DNA of 64,000 nucleotides from Liolophura sinensis (GCF_032854445.1 NC_088302.1:19279338-19343337), one strand, 5' to 3'. Counted from the first letter of the stretch, positions 40,801 to 48,062 are shown. Notes: generated by a model not told the origin, from the sequence alone. Made by a program: numbers and translations.

Positions 40801-43800
40801 ATCCCCAATATGAACAAACTGTAGGCCTATGGCATTTAAATGTCAACTCTCTCTTCAACTTTATTTATGTATCCAAATGTCACCGTACAAATTCCAAAGG
40901 ATCTTTTGAGAAAAAAAATAATTTTACAAGTGGCCATGTTATTACTTATTTTTTTTATTTGTTGTTTGTTTGTTGGGTTCATATTTAACGCTTAAGTGGC
41001 GGTCGGGTTTAGGGGTGGAGGAAACCGGAATTTCCGGAATAAACGACCAACTTTAGTCAGGTTCGTGACAAACCTCCTGACACAAAGTCGCAGCAGAAAC
41101 AGCGAGAGCTGGATTTGAACACAGGACTCCATTGGTTATACCTTTTTACTGCATTATATATACCATGCTGTCCATAACGTTTAATGGGATTGGATTGCTT
41201 GATAAAGAGAGGTTGTTCGACAGTCTGTACGAGGGTTCTTATCGACTGCGAGTTAAAGATTTCAAACTTAATTGTAATTTTTAAAATCAAATGTTTAGGA
41301 TATTGACTGCAGGCCTACCGTGGGCATCTCGTGAATAGGTATGTCACTTACCAGATAATGTATATGGTTTCCATCAGACTGGACATCAGAGAAATATTTT
41401 AATAAAACGTGAAACATTAGTAAAAGAAAGCAATAAATAACTATACTCCATACAGATCGTGTCCTTGGCAATTTCCTGTCAAAGACGACAAAATAGGGCA
41501 TTGACCTTGTCCCTACGGTGTTTTCAGCCTTTGTTTGCAATTAATATATACACATACATTACATACTTGTCGAAAAGTCTGTTTGCACTCTTCAAAAGAG
41601 AAGCATATGGTTGGAAAGTCTCAAAGTATTCACACACCTAAGGCTCAAATTATGGTTTGTAATATGGCGCCCGCCTAATAGCGGTAGACAGGTCTCGCGT
41701 GATGCTATGGTGACGTGCCTGAGGCGATTCTCAGCTCTTTTGTGATGGGGCTTAACATATTAATTGGAAAACATCGGGTTTCTATCTGTTTATAAGCCTG
41801 GAATGACGGAAAGGCTGGACCCGTAGATTGTCTAATTACCGGCTGATTACAGATGACGGTAACTAACGCTACAAATTTACGTCAAGCTCTCGGCGTTGTT
41901 ATACCCATGCATGGGTTACACATCTTGTATTGTTTCTACTATAAAGGTCAGCATGTACTGTTTTCCCATACTGTAACTGTAAACCTACCAATATCTCCAT
42001 AGATAGGCACAGAGAGCATTGTAATCACGCTTTCACTTAGCCTCTGTGGATGAAACAGATGTGGTTGTAAAGGCAATGTACATATTGAAACCACAAAAAC
42101 CACAACAGAGAAACCGAAAAATTAATGAAGGATTAAAGATTGGTTTAAGTGACTTGTTGATGTAATGATTAAGTTTTGTGTTCGTATTCTTCCCGCTTTA
42201 CAAGGTACCACAAGCTGCTGGACAAACTTTTTAAATTGAATCTAAACCTCTCTCTACATATGTACGTATATTGATTTTCCTTTCACCTATGAATTCTCTC
42301 TGCCCAGTTTTCTCCTACCATAATGCTGGCCGCCGTCGTATAAGTGAAATATTCTTGAGTACGGCCTTAACACCAATCATTAAATAAATAAACAAACCTA
42401 TGAATTCCAACTTAAAAGGCATTTTCATGACTGTCAATACATGTCAAAGACGTATTCATTAAACTTCTACTTTCGACTTATTTTTTATTCCTTTCCTGTT
42501 ACACCGCGCTGATTTCTTTACTGATGCGCAGCTTGAGTTCCTAGAAGTAAATAACAATAAATCAAACCAGAGTTTACGGCCATGTTGTATGTGCTACCGC
42601 TTGACGGGACATCCCAGGCTATCATTCCCAGGGCTGATCGGGCTGTGCAATAACAGTGCGTTCAATATACGCTTGAATACGCCATCTTTCCGCCTATGTT
42701 TGGTAAACGGTTTATCTGTTGTGCCTCTCATTAACTTTCTGTTTCCGATGGCTACATAATTACTCTGACTGTTGAGCAGATGTACAGCGCTCACCAGGAC
42801 ACCCCAGGCCTCGTGTGATTTGCTATGCATAAGCACAGAGCATAAAGATTGTTACGTTCTGATTACACGCCCGTATGTTGATGGCTCTGGGATCGTACAT
42901 TGCCTCCATTAATCCGCCTATCTGATCCCTTGCTTCAGATTCTCTAGCCTGCCATGAAAATATAATCCCCCCTATACATATTGCCCACCGTAATTAAGGC
43001 TCGGTGCGGCCCGCTGGCTTGATGACCGACAGCACACTTGAAAGCACATCTTACGATTGCCGTGGAGGATTTGGCCATCAGCGGCCAATTATTCGATGGC
43101 CACAGGCACAAATGGGCCAAAAAGAGAGCTATTGGAACTGTCGTCCCAATCTGGTCGTTGTACCCATTCTAGTGAAAACCGGTGAAATTGGGAAAAAGAA
43201 GAAGGGGTTATGAGGGTCAGTAAAGTAAAGTTTGGGAAATCATCGCCATCCACTAATATTGTTTTTCTAGAAGATGGGTGTTTTGATGATATATTAATCC
43301 GCGTCGTTTTGACCGTATGACCGTCGGGGGAATTCCTCGGAAAGAAATAAATCTAGGAAATCCAGGCTTAAAATACCGTCTTGCCATTTAGTACAGCGAG
43401 CCATTTTTACATTAACTCTCGTAATTTGATTGCATTCGGTGAGCACCGTGCGATGTTAACTGATTGACAAAAGGATAGGTTAAAAGTTCTTCGCCTAAAA
43501 GAAGATGAATAATGTATTTCTTTGAGAGATCAGGCTAGAAGCTTTTGTCTCCTTTCCATTGTTCCCATGCGATCTCTAAATACCTTTCACGTCGACGAAA
43601 AATTTGCATTCTCATACGCCGCCTGCATTAAACTTTAAATGGCTGTGTAAATCTCAACGTAGTCAATGTTAATATCACAATATCATAGCCATAATTTTGG
43701 GTTTAGATCAATAAAATAATCGAAAAATACTTTAATAATGAATCGGTGATACCATCTTCCTGTGTTGCACAAGTAATTTCCGCTTAATCCCTTTATCAGA

Positions 43801-45603
43801 AGGGCTTCATTTTGTGTATGATGCTGCAAGAAACTCTATATGGCCATCTACAAGAACGCAATTTGTGACCATTCTATGAAAATAGTTTAACCCTTGATAT
43901 CACTAGGCGTAAATCAACAACTAATTAACAGCTTTTAAATTTGGAGAACGGACAATTGTTGTCCAGAAGAGGCAACAAATGTTTCGTTCATTCATAGATA
44001 CACGAATCCTTTATTATGGTCTTCACCCGTCAGTATTTTGCTTTAATATGACTAAGAAACCACTGTGAACAAAGGTGATGAAAAAAATAATACAATATTA
44101 ATAAAATAATATTCACTACTGTCTGTAAAGTTCAGTGCAACATATTTAAAACTTTTGATGCCTGTTAGCTGTCCTTGTTCATTTGTTTCACCACAATCAG
44201 TCACTGAAATGATAGTTTCCCTAAATTATTTCTTTAATTTGCCTTTGTGGTTATGTCCAGTGTTTACATCCTTAGAATTCATCATAAGACACAGACAAGC
44301 TGATATCATTGAATTGCAGTGATTATCATTACCTTTGTAGTGTCTATCTTCATGCAAAACAATTTTAACGACCTACATTAAAAATACGACAGTAGATTAT
44401 TTTGCCGTAAATAACATCCATGTAGTTTCTATCAATTAAGAAGAGATGACAATACTTTATCTCGGGTGATTATATATACTTTGTGAGACTTAGGCACTAT
44501 TTAATTTGACAAAACGAAAAGAATCTAAATGCTGTGGCTATGACATCAGATATCAGTAAGCAGTAAAGACTATAACTGATGTTATAAAACTTAGATATGG
44601 ATAATATGAATGTAATACCACGACCAGAAATAACAGGAAAGTTTACTTTCAGTGTCAGAAAAAATATCCCTATTATTTACTTCCAATACCGAATAATTTT
44701 TGTTAAAACAGCTTCGAAGGTAGATACCTTCACATATCCAATGGACAAGGGTTTAAAAACAAAGCAGTCAGGCAAACATTCAAAGAAGTATACCTGCCGT
44801 CATATAAGTCCACCGTGGCGTTCATCTATGTGTCGAAACAGACATTCGTATACTAGTCGTTAACCAAAATGAACGCCCCAGCTCAATCACAGGGCTAATT
44901 CCCAAAACAACGTTTAACATAAAGCGCCAAAGAACTAAGTATATATAGTATGAAATTAGGGTAGATCCTATCCACCTGGAAGTAAACCAAATCAAAAAAG
45001 TATAGCGTAGACATACCTGCTGCAGGCACAGATTTTCGTATCGATGAGGTATCGCAGTCGGTACAGTCCCATGTTACTAGCATATCGCAGCAAGGAATCT
45101 CCGTTAGAGTTTTTACGGTTCCTCGGAAAGCTTTTCGTCTCTATGCTTTCGTAAATTCCACTGTCTCGGGCACGTTTACGCTCGTCCAGAAACTCTCGTA
45201 AGGTATCCACTTCGACTTGCAGTTTGCGCAACATATCGACGACTTCGGTCCGTGTATCGCCCGAAGGACCTTGCCACTTGGACACATCCAGCACTGAGTA
45301 AGGTCTACTGCTGTCCGACGGTGCACCCCGGTAACTGAAACTCGATTTACCAGTGGGGGCACGGCGATACCCTTTTCTTGCCTGTTCCACGGCAGAGTAG
45401 GGTCGCACGGCGTGTTCCCGGTCCGACAGGCGAGATTCACTACCGTCCGACGGGGATCCAGAAGATGCCGCTTCGGCCCAGGGTTTTTTCATAGCAGTGC
45501 TGTCCTGCCCGTCGGTGAGCAGAACGTGAAATTCGGCGGTATCCAGACGTTCCAAAGGCAACGGGTGTCTGATTATCGTTGGTGGCAATTCAATGTCCAT
45601 CAT
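970..45603 (-). CDS. DEG/ENaC/ASIC-family sodium channel subunit, nine exons, 3' end outside window
   Basis: This gene would encode a subunit of a trimeric plasma-membrane cation channel of the amiloride-sensitive degenerin/ENaC/ASIC family (two transmembrane helices, large cysteine-rich ectodomain). Nine exons (45603-45017, 31080-30913, 12954-12793, 12378-12260, 11047-10866, 7652-7499, 5472-5410, 2970-2696, 1839-970) have GT donors and AG acceptors with compatible phases and give 860 residues with no stop. Visible hallmarks are TM1 (about 197-215), FPAVTICNLN (240-249), CYTF (329-332), LPVPYGEC (410-417), CSLQC (433-437) and NCSCLPPC (486-493). The family normally reaches TM2 about 60 residues after the last of these cysteines. 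Here at least 367 residues follow without TM2, so the gene continues left of the window. Family identity is very likely. Gating ligand and ion selectivity cannot be read, because the selectivity filter in TM2 is absent. Confidence 0.93.
1840..2695 (-). other. Intron between exons 8 and 9 (856 bp)
   Basis: It is AT-rich DNA carrying one full-length SINE (2349-2621). Nothing else is recognisable. Confidence 0.85.
2349..2621 (-). mobile_element. Full-length tRNA-derived SINE with target-site duplication
   Basis: On the minus strand it runs from a diverged tRNA-like head (GGGGCCTTCGTGGCCGAG) through the conserved core (CATAATGCTGACCATCGTCG type) to a tail of TAAATAAATAAA. It is flanked by TCAAGTGTCTTTTA (2335-2348) and TCAAGTGTCCTTTA (2622-2635), a 14-bp duplication with one mismatch, the mark of LINE-driven retrotransposition. 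Confidence 0.88.
2696..2970 (-). CDS. Exon 8: final cysteine cluster and start of the thumb
   Basis: It is a 275-bp exon with acceptor GCTTTACCAG and donor AAAG|GTAAGG (2 + 91 codons), encoding residues 480-570. VSQNCSCLPPCDRTEY...LS is the family signature C-x-C-x-x-x-C-x-x-x-x-Y followed by the thumb helix. The rest is a long charged helix (AESEVRMLHDHSALQREFRT), then YHYDIFILTNL. That could correspond to the last palm strand before TM2 (family pattern L-D-I-F-F), about 12 residues later than in ASICs. TM2 should follow shortly in an ordinary member, but the next exon is a long soluble segment. Confidence 0.95.
3411..3512. repeat. Low-complexity CATT/TTTA-rich tract
   Basis: It consists of imperfect tetranucleotide runs (TTCATTCATTCCTTCATT, TTTATTTATTCATTTATTT). 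The open frame over it is a by-product of the simple repeat. Confidence 0.8.
4729..4959 (+). mobile_element. SINE copy lacking the extreme head, with target-site duplication
   Basis: The core reads ACCGAGGAGCCTCTCACC, then GGAAGGTCTGCCAGCAACC, ending AACACCAATCAAATAAAATA. It is flanked by TACAATCTCAA (4718-4728) and TACAATCGCAA (4960-4970), an 11-bp duplication with one mismatch. Confidence 0.87.
5305..5336. repeat. Perfect hairpin, 13-bp arms and 6-base loop
   Basis: Left arm TTTACATCTACAC, loop CGTACC, right arm GTGTAGATGTAAA. It lies in the intron 74 bp downstream of exon 7 in gene orientation. No function is known to me. Confidence 0.75.
5410..5472 (-). CDS. Exon 7: 63-bp micro-exon of the cysteine-rich core
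   Basis: It has acceptor ATATTTTAG and donor GGGG|GTGAGT (2 + 20 codons + 1), with phases exactly matching exons 6 and 8. It encodes ELPACTVRQALFC and a glycine-rich turn. The spacing of seven residues between the two cysteines (Cys465 and Cys473) equals that in ASICs at the same place, just before the final cysteine cluster. The exon is very short and was found only by needing a phase-1/phase-1 exon between its neighbours, so it is slightly less certain than they are. Confidence 0.87.
5807..6220 (+). mobile_element. MITE-like element with inverted arms of about 52 bp
   Basis: The left arm begins GAGTGCTTGGGGTTTAACGT (5831) and runs through TCATATGACGAC (to about 5882). The inverse of this arm closes the element at 6159-6218. 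The body includes GCCATTATACTGATATAGG and CCCCTTAATG. Related copies lacking the right arm occur at 35193-35500, 49083-49260 and, inverted, 62883-63125. It encodes no transposase. The internal open frame on the minus strand recurs in other copies but looks unconstrained. Confidence 0.72.
6285..6532 (-). mobile_element. Diverged SINE copy
   Basis: It matches the family core in inverted orientation: GTTTGATTTATTTGAC tail, GGTTGCTGCCAGGCC, then GACTTGAACTCACA (box B region) and CGCTGGCACGCTAATC (head). Many substitutions indicate an old insertion, and I see no clear duplication. Confidence 0.72.
7499..7652 (-). CDS. Exon 6: LPVPYGEC motif and first core cysteines
   Basis: It is a 154-bp exon with acceptor CTTATTTCAG and donor AGAG|GTGAGT (51 codons + 1). 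It reads FRDLPVPYGECMDDR and then IQEPCSLQCESRYAREKYNC. L-P-x-P-Y-G-x-C is one of the most conserved family motifs. C-x-x-x-C followed by E-x-R-Y also matches ASICs. In ASICs a C-x-C pair follows nine residues after the second cysteine. Here the first of that pair is Tyr446 and only Cys448 is kept. The true frame differs from the longest open frame over this interval. Confidence 0.95.
9809..10068 (-). mobile_element. Near full-length SINE copy
   Basis: In inverted orientation it reads CATTGGTGTTTTACGCCGTA, CGGCATTATGGTGGGTGGAA and TGCGCTGGCGCGCTAACAAA, ending at the head complement CCACGGAGGC. No convincing duplication is visible at the edges. Confidence 0.85.
10513..10840. repeat. Diverged local duplication, two units
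   Basis: Unit 1 is 10513-10635 and unit 2 is 10696-10840. Shared blocks in the same order are ATTACTGGTTTCAAAT, AAGCACTA, CAAGGCCAAC, a T-rich run, ATTATTCTTT and TGACA. The second unit ends about 25 bp from the exon 5 splice donor. Confidence 0.7.
10866..11047 (-). CDS. Exon 5: palm domain beta strands
   Basis: It is a 182-bp exon with acceptor TTTCCCCCCAG and donor GAG|GTAAGT (2 + 60 codons), encoding residues 347-406. The read SGLSLLLNVEQYEYL...GIKVAVHDPNVIPSM is the conserved palm segment of DEG/ENaC channels (G-L-x-L-x-L-x-V...Y, then G-x-K-V-x-x-H...P). The segment that follows matches the strand that normally precedes the LPxPYG motif. The exon ends in phase 0, which exon 6 needs. A diverged duplicated AT-rich unit lies directly downstream in the intron. 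Confidence 0.95.
11048..12259 (-). other. Intron between exons 4 and 5 (1,212 bp)
   Basis: It has a small SINE tail fragment at about 11196-11240 and a very diverged SINE-like piece at 11341-11425 (TTAACGCCATGC, GGTTCGAACAC). A 12-bp palindrome GGGTTATAACCC lies near 12188-12199. The rest is unique. Confidence 0.75.
12260..12378 (-). CDS. Exon 4: finger cysteines and CYTF motif
   Basis: It is a 119-bp exon with acceptor AATTTGTTGCAG and donor GCAG|GTGCGT (1 + 39 codons + 1). It encodes SCRFRNSRCSADNF and then FTDHGLCYTF. The two cysteines spaced by six residues (Cys307, Cys314), followed by G-x-CYTF (Cys329), are the family pattern. The usual Asn after CYTF is Ser here. Reading further upstream in this frame meets a TGA at once, so the acceptor is well defined. 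The exon is too short to be recognised by ORF length. Confidence 0.93.
12379..12792 (-). other. Intron between exons 3 and 4 (414 bp)
   Basis: This is the shortest intron in the gene. It is AT-rich and I see no repeat in it. Confidence 0.85.
12793..12954 (-). CDS. Exon 3: upper palm/finger segment of the channel ectodomain
   Basis: It has acceptor TTTTCTTACAG and donor ACAG|GTAAGT, and is 162 bp (1 + 53 codons + 2), encoding residues 253-305. The 5' phase joins exon 2 to give TICNLNKYRLTPTANRNLY. That matches the family pattern in which a short basic/polar linker follows the FPAVTICN motif. The stretch up to KRKLIY is acidic then basic, has no cysteine and is shorter than the equivalent region of degenerins such as MEC-4. 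This segment has low conservation in the family, so the call rests on splice phase and position. Confidence 0.86.
16003..16140 (-). mobile_element. Very diverged SINE fragment
   Basis: GCTGTTTTACGCCATGC, TATACGATGATCG and GTGGGGGAAACCGGGGAGACC follow the family order in inverted orientation with many changes. Confidence 0.45.
23840..24010. repeat. Degenerate tandem repeat, about four units of 40-50 bp
   Basis: Units start CCGTGTCACTTTGT (23840), CCGTGTCACTCTGTACCC (23890), CAGTGTCAACTTGTACCC (23939) and AGGGTCAGGTTGTAC (about 23979). Each continues into an A-rich stretch with a GATG-like motif. Confidence 0.6.
25438..25470. repeat. Perfect hairpin, 14-bp arms and 5-base loop
   Basis: Left arm TTACCCAGTGTAAG, loop CTATA, right arm CTTACACTGGGTAA. 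It lies at the edge of a repeat-free segment about 100 bp before a SINE. It could be the trace of a short inverted element or a structured regulatory site. Confidence 0.8.
25573..25768 (+). mobile_element. 5'-truncated SINE with target-site duplication
   Basis: It begins within the core (CATTCTGGCTTCCTCTCC) and ends in four to five AAAT units. Direct repeats TTGACGAAGC flank it at 25563-25572 and 25769-25778. Confidence 0.9.
27686..27785 (-). mobile_element. 3' SINE fragment
   Basis: TTATTTATTTGGTGTTTTATG and GGCCAGCATTAAAGTGGAG match the SINE 3' half in inverted orientation, interrupted by a small insertion near 27727-27745. Confidence 0.7.
28172..28275 (-). repeat. Copy of a dispersed element with GCAGCGACGACAGTGT core
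   Basis: On the minus strand it reads AACCAGAGCAGCGACGACAG followed by TGTCATAG. The same core occurs at 39461, 48070 (diverged) and 60857, with partly matching flanks. A short SINE tail fragment (28116-28158) abuts it. Confidence 0.6.
30913..31080 (-). CDS. Exon 2: TM1 and start of the ectodomain
   Basis: It has acceptor TTCCTTTTCAG and donor ATAG|GTAAGT, and is 168 bp (1 + 55 codons + 2). TM1 spans about 197-215 and begins VCWVILFMCCLALA, followed by the charged QDRV turn. The segment then reads YVESLNFPAVTICNLNKY. The tract FPAVTICN after TM1 is a signature of the DEG/ENaC family, and its cysteine (Cys246) corresponds to the first ectodomain cysteine of ASICs. The exon is isolated between a 13.9-kb and an 18.0-kb intron. 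Confidence 0.96.
32153..32419 (-). mobile_element. Full-length SINE, best preserved copy, with target-site duplication
   Basis: Read on the minus strand it starts GGGGCCTCCGTGGCGCAGTT. Box A (TGGCGCAGTTGG, 32409-32398) fits the RNA polymerase III consensus fully. Box B (GGTTCTAATCC, 32340-32330) has one mismatch. The core and an AATAAA-type tail follow. The duplication TATTTATGTAACA is perfect (32140-32152 and 32420-32432). This is good evidence for a tRNA-derived SINE mobilised by a LINE. Confidence 0.93.
34042..34195 (-). mobile_element. 5'-truncated SINE with target-site duplication
   Basis: The SINE 3' half ends at CTGGTAGACCTTCCG. Perfect direct repeats CATATACTAAA flank it at 34031-34041 and 34196-34206. 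Confidence 0.9.
35193..35500 (+). mobile_element. MITE-like element, left arm only
   Basis: It begins AGCGAGTGCTTGGGGTTTAA and runs through AGGACGGATTTCCATCGC and GCCATTATACTGATACGGG to GCCAAGCGAGGAAGTTATAA. Unlike the copy at 5807-6220 it lacks the inverted right arm. Confidence 0.75.
36343..36581 (+). mobile_element. Diverged full-length SINE
   Basis: Head ATCGTGGCCAAGGTGGTTAG, box B region GAGTTCAAGTCC, core GATGGCCGCTGTCGTATAAG, tail TAAATAAATAAATTG. Confidence 0.82.
38793..39014 (+). mobile_element. 5'-truncated SINE with perfect 12-bp duplication
   Basis: It starts ACCCAGGAGCCTCTCACC, just after where box A would be, and ends AATCAAATAAAATAAATAAA. Perfect direct repeats TACATCATTTCG flank it at 38781-38792 and 39015-39026. 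The core is close to the family consensus, suggesting a relatively recent insertion. Confidence 0.93.
39435..39715 (+). repeat. Dispersed element with GCAGCGACGACAGTGT core, longest copy
   Basis: It contains AGAGCAGCGACGACAGTGTC near the left side and AGACGTCACTGGTCTATAGA with TGTCATCACTT near the right. Both blocks recur fused together at 48063-48158. The left block with AACTGTTCAT downstream recurs at 60852-60975. Confidence 0.55.
39746..39959. mobile_element. MITE with terminal inverted repeats of about 27 bp
   Basis: The left end CCCGTATTTATCAATCAAC...CTTAAGACT is matched in inverse at the right end (AGTCTTAAGACATTTGATAAATACGGG). Flanks CCCAGCG and CCCAGGG may be a target duplication with one change. 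Length is 214 bp with no coding capacity. Ends of the form CCCGTATT.ATAAA are, from memory, common among animal MITEs. Confidence 0.72.
40523..40623 (-). mobile_element. SINE core fragment
   Basis: TACCATACTCAAGAATATTT, GACGGCGGCCAGCATTATGG and TGGGAGGTAACCGG match the 3' half in inverted orientation. The tail is missing. Confidence 0.75.
40935..41120 (-). mobile_element. Very diverged SINE-like segment
   Basis: GTTGGGTTCATATTTAACGC, GGTGGAGGAAACCGG and GCTGGATTTGAACAC follow the same order as the SINE core and box B region, but identity is low. It may be an older related family. Confidence 0.4.
42300..42397 (+). mobile_element. SINE 3' fragment
   Basis: CCATAATGCTGGCCGCCGTC, GTGAAATATTCTTGAGTACG and an AAATAAATAAAC tail. 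The 5' half is missing. Confidence 0.82.
45017..45603 (-). CDS. Exon 1: cytoplasmic N-terminus and pre-TM1 segment of the channel
   Basis: It encodes residues 1-195 plus two bases of codon 196 and ends at the donor CAG|GTATGT. Two Met codons are adjacent (45603 and 45600). The second has the better context, with A at -3 and G at +4. An in-frame TGA at 45627-45625 closes the frame upstream, so this is the first coding exon. The first 130 residues are Ser/Arg/Pro-rich and probably disordered, with a repeated RPYS motif. About 135-165 is strongly charged and helical (MLRKLQVEVDTLREFLDERK), a coiled-coil candidate. Residues 174-195 align without gaps to the segment before TM1 in vertebrate ASICs as I recall it, but the His-Gly dipeptide is Tyr181-Arg182. 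At 195 residues this N-terminus is much longer than the roughly 40-80 residues usual in ASIC/ENaC. Confidence 0.88.
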
Positions 45604-45610
45604 TATACAA

Positions 45611-45802
45611 TCACAGACAACCCATCAGAAGCCGCCATCTGCCGCGGCCACAGTTTCGACATTTCGGCAAAGAGCTTTTTTGGTCGGGAAGAAGATGATA
45701 CAGAAAAATAAAGATAGACCCAGAGAGAAGTAAAAATACTAAAAAAAGAGAACTTTGAAAACACCCCCCAAAATCAAAGGCTACAAAATTCCTCAGTGCC
45801 AA
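45611..45802 (-). other. Possible upstream ORF (63 codons) ending 7 nt before the channel start
   Basis: An ATG at 45802 opens a frame that stops at 45611, seven bases ahead of the channel ATG at 45603. The peptide has a hydrophobic middle (SSLFLVFLLLSGSIFIFLYH) and could look like a signal anchor. It matters only if the transcript starts upstream of 45802. A pyrimidine-rich acceptor-like site (CTCTTTTTTTAG, AG at 45740-45739) could instead start the exon at 45738 and remove it. Confidence 0.2.
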
Positions 45803-45879
45803 TAATAACCGACTAAAATGTTTCTAAGGCAGCAAATCCTTGAGGTAAATCCTCTCCCATTAGCGAAGGAACCGCGATA

Positions 45880-46110
45880 AACGGCACGATGATGGAGGAC
45901 AACCTGTCAAAGAGGCTTGAGAACTGCACTACTAGCGGCGCGATCCGCGTCACATCTCCTCGGTATGAGCCAGCGCAATAAACTGCGATCACTCAATCCG
46001 CGGCGGGTCCTCGGCTGGCGCGGGTCCACGTAGTATACGGCCCTCCCTCCGTCGATCTCGTGACGGCTCGCCAAATGGTGTTATTAGAGACGGTATCGGT
46101 GAGAGGCTCT
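45880..46110 (-). promoter_or_regulatory. CpG-dense block upstream of exon 1, candidate promoter
   Basis: About 26 CpG dinucleotides fall within roughly 240 bp, in a region whose surroundings are AT-rich and CpG-poor. It starts about 280 bp upstream of the first coding exon on its 5' side. No convincing TATA box is visible in the expected position. Position and composition suggest a promoter or 5' UTR exon of the channel gene. A conserved enhancer or an unrelated CpG cluster is also possible. Confidence 0.35.
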
Positions 46111-48062
46111 ACCTTACAGGCTCTCTGATTGTATGCAATATTAATCAAAACTTAGGAAGCCATAGAACTAGCATTAAAGTCATCTGTAACCGACTATGAT
46201 ATATGACGCCCAGAGCTAATGACAACCTCCGCAAAATCATCATGCACATTCATTAATGTTCTGGACTCACCGAGGACAACCCCGGAGAAGAAAAAAATCA
46301 ATGTGAAGTAAGGGACTGGTAAAATGCCGGAGAAGACCGTCGACTTAAGTGGCTATATCATTACATTTTTACGCGATGAGACGCAAAATTGGAAGCTGCG
46401 AAATTTCTTTCAGAGGATGTTTGCGAACGAGCTATAGATCGCCTCTTCGGGAACATTGTTCAATCTCCAGTGAAAACAAAAAACTCGATGAGCGAATCAA
46501 CACCTCTCGCGCGTTTCGGACAACGCTTCTGTGTGCTTTGCTAATGCCTATCTCTCCGACTTCAAAACACTTGTTTGTGAAGTATGCCCGAGTACTTCAA
46601 CCGCTCCGCACAGATAGATTACAGCTTAATTCTGCAGCCGAGCTGAAGTAGCGCGTCATCCCAAGCTGTCTCTGGTCGAGATCAATTAGACAGCCTCAGA
46701 GCAATGGGATCTTCTTGACAAGGTTCGCGTCCAGCATCTTCCGGTACTTGGACTGAAAGGAGAACATTCTAAGATGAGAGCCTGTTGTGTGGCTAGATTA
46801 AGCCGGACTGACTGTCCCAGGAACGTGCTTATCTTTTCACTTCCGTATTATGTATTAATTTCCAGTTGCTCAACAGCATATTCTTCTGTCGGTAAAATAT
46901 ATTTTTGATACCATCTAGATATTATAGATGGTAGATATAAACGTGTGCGTCACATTTTTTAAAAATTTTTATAGCAATTTCTATTATAAGAATAGACCAT
47001 ATCAATATTAATACTAAGGTTTATACTACTTATATTAGATTTTCGTCGCGTCATACATAGGTCATATTGAGCAAGTGTGCTTTCCGTTCAACCTGGTATG
47101 GTGAAATATATATTTAAATATATAAAATTAACTAAATAATTAGCCTGCGTTATGAATTCTTCATCATCACTAAATCTATCATGATCTTCATGTTTTATAC
47201 CAACAGTGTCTTTCTGAATACGTTGACCACCAATATCGCTCAATTACATCATCGTCATCAAGATCAGCGATACTGACAGCAATATCAACAACTGCTGTAA
47301 TTATTTTTGTTAATCATAATATGAGTGGTGATTTGCTTAATGATTCTTTGAACCCTATTTTTGATGGTAATTGATTTCACGCTGCCAACTCCCCGCAGAC
47401 ACGCGTCTCTGCTCGAGGACTGGTCGAGCCTAGGGTTTAAATCAGTCGTCCACTATTGTTTATCCCATTTCCTTATCCTTGTTCGGTGGACAGGTTCATT
47501 GCAAGGCGATATTTCAAACCACACTTCATTTCTTTGGACGATTCCCTCGTGTTTCCGCATAGATTAGAGTCCCTTTCATTATAGGTTGGGGACTGGGAAC
47601 CGATTACCCACATGAAGACAAATCAAGAAATTTTTCGGTTTTATCAATTAAAGAAAATGGTTAATGGTTGAAGGGAAATTTATGGCGATAAATAAAAAAG
47701 GATCTCTATGCCCGCTGCGCTTGTCTGCGCACGGCATCTGAGCCTGTCATGAGAAAAATGATGTTCCTCCCCTCTCCTACATCCCTCTAGCTCGTTAGCG
47801 AACTCATATTCTAATAGGTCAAAAATGTATGATTCGTGGGTCAGGCCGGCCAATGGTATCGCGGAAATATCTTTCACAGGTGGTGTTGATGGCCTTAATT
47901 CTATTCCGATAATGATTTATGAAATTTATTTTAACTGACAGCTCACGCGTCTTCAAATATGTCAAAACCATCCCGTCCTGAAAGAGAATGGGTAGAATCT
48001 ATGAAGGACAGATGAAGCTGTGTTACAGAAGCATGTAATAAAAGACTTGCCGCACAGACAGT

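Larger units (their letters stand above)
31081..45016 (-). other. Large intron between exons 1 and 2 (13,936 bp)
   Basis: No further exon is supported. Contents are SINEs at 32153, 34042, 36343, 38793, 40523 and 42300, a one-armed MITE-like copy at 35193-35500, and a short inverted-repeat MITE at 39746-39959. A copy of the dispersed GCAGCGACGACAGTGT element lies at 39435-39715. Repeat-free balanced segments occur near 37440-38060 and 42870-43260. 43260-44990 is AT-rich with nothing recognisable. Confidence 0.75.

Noticed and set aside
44992-45016. Extension of exon 1 past the donor at 45017
   Set aside because: The frame ends within 25 bases of the donor, and splicing at CAG|GTATGT gives an ungapped family alignment into TM1.
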